This document shows, piece after piece, positions 62,106-64,000 of a stretch of 64,000 nt of DNA (positions within the stretch are counted from its first letter, which is position 1; the number at the start of each line of letters is the position of its first letter). Below the pieces are notes generated by a model. It made no database searches and had not been told where the DNA came from. It saw only the letters and a list, made by a program, of their open reading frames with translations. Source of the DNA: Paractinoplanes brasiliensis (GTDB taxonomy: Bacteria > Actinomycetota > Actinomycetes > Mycobacteriales > Micromonosporaceae); the NCBI RefSeq assembly GCF_004362215.1, contig NZ_SNWR01000001.1:2668001-2732000 (forward strand), read 5' to 3'. Both the position numbers and the translations under genes were made by a program.

Positions 62106-63247
62106 CCGACCGCACGGGGGGAACGCGCCGGACGGTGATCACGGCGGCCGCACTGGCCGAGCCGGCCGCTTCGCTGTCCGGTTACACGATCGGGGTGACC
62201 GCCGACCGTCGCCGCGACGAGCTGGCCACCCTGCTGGAGAGCCGGGGCGCCCGGGTGGTGCTGGCCCCGGCGCTGCGGATAGTCCCGATCGCCGACGATG
62301 CCGAGCTGCGGGCGGCAACCCGGGCCTGCCTCGACACCCCACCCGACATCGTGCTGGTCAACACCGGCATCGGCATGCGCGGCTGGCTCGAGGCGGCCGA
62401 GGGGTGGGGGCTGGCCGAGCCGCTGCGCGCGGTGCTGTCCCAGGCCTATCTGGTCGCCCGGGGGCCCAAGGCGCGCGCCGCTGTCCGCTCGGCCGGGCTG
62501 CACGACCAGTGGTCCCCCGAGGGCGAAAGCTACGACGAGGTGGTCGACCACCTCAAGGCCCGCGGGATAGCCGGCCTGACCGTGGCGGTGCAGCTGCACG
62601 GCGAGAGCCAGCCCGAATACACCGAGGCCCTGGAGCGGGCGGGCGCCCGGGTGATAGAGGTCCCGGTCTATCGCTGGGCCCCGCCGACCGACCCGGCCCC
62701 CCTGCACCGGCTGGTCGACCTGATCACCGCGCGCCTGGTCGACGCGGTCACGTTCACCGCCGCCCCCGCCGTTCAGGCGCTGCTGCGGGCCGCCGGCCCC
62801 AGCTCCGACGCCGTCCTGGAGGCCCTGCGCGGCGACGTGCTGGCGGCCTGCGTCGGCCCCGTCACAGCCGCCCCGCTGCGCCGCCACAATGTTCCGGTGG
62901 TCGCGCCGTCCCGCGCCCGGTTGAGCGCGCTGGTCCGCACGATCGTCGACGAACTCCCCAAACGAGCCGTCTCTCTCGAGGTGGCCGGCCACTCGCTGAC
63001 CCTGCGCGGCCACGCCGCCATAGTCGACGGCGAGCTTCGTCCCCTGGCCCCCGCCCCGATGGCCGTGCTGCGCGCGCTGGCTGCCACCCCCGGCCGCGTC
63101 CTCTCCCGGGCGGCCTTGCTGCACGCCCTCCCCCGAGGCGCCGACGAACACGCCGTAGAAATGGCCGTGGCCCGCCTCCGAGCCGGCCTCAGCGCCCCCG
63201 GCGTCATCCAAACCGTCGTCAAACGTGGCTACCGCTTACCCGTCTGA
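62102..63247 (+). CDS. HemD-like/winged-helix transcriptional regulator (NnaR-like)
   Basis: A 381-residue protein. Residues 25-265 are a uroporphyrinogen-III synthase (HemD) fold: GYTIGVTADRRRDELATLLES, VLVNTGIGMRGWLEA, VAVQLHGESQPEYTEAL and VDAVTFTAAPAV. Residues 285-381 are an OmpR-type winged-helix domain (LAPAPMAVLRALAATPGRVL, then ending IQTVVKRGYRLPV). This architecture is that of NnaR, a nitrite/nitrate assimilation regulator of streptomycetes; a true synthase role is also possible. No nitrogen genes are adjacent. Confidence 0.9.
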   Translation: MTDRTGGTRRTVITAAALAEPAASLSGYTIGVTADRRRDELATLLESRGARVVLAPALRIVPIADDAELRAATRACLDTPPDIVLVNTGIGMRGWLEAAEGWGLAEPLRAVLSQAYLVARGPKARAAVRSAGLHDQWSPEGESYDEVVDHLKARGIAGLTVAVQLHGESQPEYTEALERAGARVIEVPVYRWAPPTDPAPLHRLVDLITARLVDAVTFTAAPAVQALLRAAGPSSDAVLEALRGDVLAACVGPVTAAPLRRHNVPVVAPSRARLSALVRTIVDELPKRAVSLEVAGHSLTLRGHAAIVDGELRPLAPAPMAVLRALAATPGRVLSRAALLHALPRGADEHAVEMAVARLRAGLSAPGVIQTVVKRGYRLPV

Positions 63248-63561
63248 AACCGAAGAAGACGTACGCCTCGTCGCCTCGAACAACCGCACCAGCCCCGTCC
63301 CGGGGGCTCCTCGCGGCCTCCCTGCAACTCAAGGCCGCAGCCGCGCCTCTCGCGTGACCGGGCACTCCCGGTTTTGGGCGCAACCACTTACGCACGTCGC
63401 CCGGGTGGGTTGAGCGTTCTGGGCGCGCCGGCGCCCTGCTCAGCCCACCCGGGCCCTCGGCGGGAGCGACGGTCTGAACCCACCACCCCGCTACGACATC
63501 TGGTTTTGAAGTTTCGGGATCCGCGGTCACCCACCGCCCCGATACGACATCTGCCTTTGAC
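63248..63561. other. 314-bp gene-free region between convergent genes
   Basis: Lies between the stops of the HemD-like regulator and the GTPase. It contains a 51-base-period direct repeat (63478-63560), listed separately. No clear terminator hairpin was found. Confidence 0.6.
63478..63560. repeat. 51-bp-period direct repeat downstream of the GTPase gene
   Basis: Two copies of about 32 bases (63478-63509 and 63529-63560) share ACCCACC(A/G)CCCCG and TACGACATCTG and differ at a few positions. The period is 17 codons: on the leftward strand, one frame off the GTPase, it reads SKADVVSGRWV and SKPDVVAGWWV, so it might be an old coding extension. Confidence 0.85.
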
Positions 63562-64000
63562 TTATCCAACCGTTGCCGGGTAGCCGCCTGACTGCTCCGC
63601 CACCAGTGTCGCCATGGCGTGTTCGACGACCGCCACCAGCACCTGCTTGACCGATTCGCGGTGGCGGGCGTCACACATGACCAGCGGCACGTGCGGCGGA
63701 ATGGCGAGCGCTTCCCGCACCTCGTCCGGCTCGTAACGCGGAGCGCCGTCGAAGCAGTTCAGCGCCACCAGGTACGGCAGGTGGCGGTTCTCGAAGTAGT
63801 CGAGGGGGGCGAACGCGTCGGCTATCCGGCGGGTGTCGACGAGCACTGCCGCGCCGACCGCGCCGCGGATGAGCTCGTCCCACATGAACCAGAAACGAGT
63901 TTGTCCGGGGGTGCCGAAAAGGTAGAGGATCAGGTCGTCGGCCATCGTGATGCGGCCGAAGTCCATCGCCACCGTGGTGGTCCCCTTGCCGGGCACCTTG
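63562..64000 (-). CDS. Conservon-type small GTPase (CvnD-like), 5' end outside window
   Basis: Member of the MglA/CvnD-type GTP-binding family encoded last in actinobacterial conservons (sensor kinase-like, roadblock, DUF742, GTPase). The visible part lacks the P-loop, which lies beyond the right edge. Present are KGTTTVAMDFGRI, the G3-like FGTPGQTRFWFMWDEL, the G4-like LNCFDG and the G5-like MCDARHRESVKQVL. It would act at the membrane as a switch downstream of a sensor kinase-like protein. Its stop at 63562 is followed by the 51-bp repeat. Confidence 0.92.
   Translation of the reverse strand, partial: KVPGKGTTTVAMDFGRITMADDLILYLFGTPGQTRFWFMWDELIRGAVGAAVLVDTRRIADAFAPLDYFENRHLPYLVALNCFDGAPRYEPDEVREALAIPPHVPLVMCDARHRESVKQVLVAVVEHAMATLVAEQSGGYPATVG

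Noticed and set aside
63219..63674. A leftward 151-codon frame overlapping the GTPase 3' end as a separate gene
   Set aside because: Its first third is out-of-frame GTPase sequence; the remainder lacks a start with a ribosome site. The repeat in it is reported as a finding instead.

Overview
The window is high-GC actinobacterial chromosome. It carries a WhiB protein, a BldM-type regulator, two IMP dehydrogenase paralogues, a His-tailed GroEL1, CIRCE elements, actinobacterial-type DnaA boxes, LCP and MmpS-like proteins and a conservon-type GTPase. Gene content and order (rplM-rpsI-glmM ... glmS ... acpS-nnr-alr-tsaE ... tsaD ... groES-groEL1 ... whiB/bldM-DUF5319-guaB-guaB3 ... guaA) fit the conserved housekeeping block of mycelial actinomycetes. 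I infer Micromonosporaceae (Actinoplanes-like), but the family is not proven from this sequence alone.

Layout. 1-5.5 kb: an oligopeptide-type ABC importer (lipoprotein, two permeases, two ATPases; the last ATPase runs off the left edge), with a perfect 15-bp hairpin after the binding-protein gene. 5.8-10 kb: an envelope-stress signalling group, a LuxR-type response regulator and PspC-histidine kinase divergent from a PspC/LiaF-like membrane protein. 10-12.2 kb: phosphatidylserine decarboxylase (with an extra N-terminal domain) and phosphatidylserine synthase, convergent on a shared terminator. 12.4-14.3 kb: two overlapping double-NUDIX genes. 14.5-25.1 kb: a third PspC protein, guaA, two secreted subtilases (the guaA-proximal one carries a frameshift), an LCP protein, an M1 peptidase lipoprotein, guaB3 and guaB. 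25.2-27.3 kb: a DUF5319 protein, the BldM-like regulator and WhiB.

27.4-38.5 kb is an accessory stretch: a membrane-anchored molybdopterin oxidoreductase, a membrane-anchored M16 peptidase with a coupled partner, a xylose-type sugar ABC importer with a ROK regulator, a YbaK deacylase and a THUMP-like methyltransferase. 38.5-40.8 kb: groES-groEL1 under two CIRCE elements. 41.1-44.6 kb: a heterodimeric ABC exporter with complementary degenerate ATP sites. 44.6-52.7 kb: one long leftward gene row for tRNA t6A synthesis, uracil-DNA glycosylase, alanine racemase, NAD(P)HX repair and AcpS.

52.7-54.7 kb: a divergent two-gene unit, an EspC-like small protein with a YxxxD motif and a WxG-containing DUF1023 alpha/beta-hydrolase, preceded by two perfect, opposed DnaA boxes in a 14-bp inverted repeat. 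54.7-61.5 kb: glmS, an MmpS-like protein, an aminotransferase, glmM, rpsI and rplM. The right end holds a HemD/winged-helix regulator (NnaR-like) and the 3' part of a conservon-type GTPase. Several short tandem or inverted repeats lie between genes (25.7, 52.2, 54.8, 58.9 and 63.5 kb). I saw no tRNA, rRNA, CRISPR array, transposase or prophage gene.
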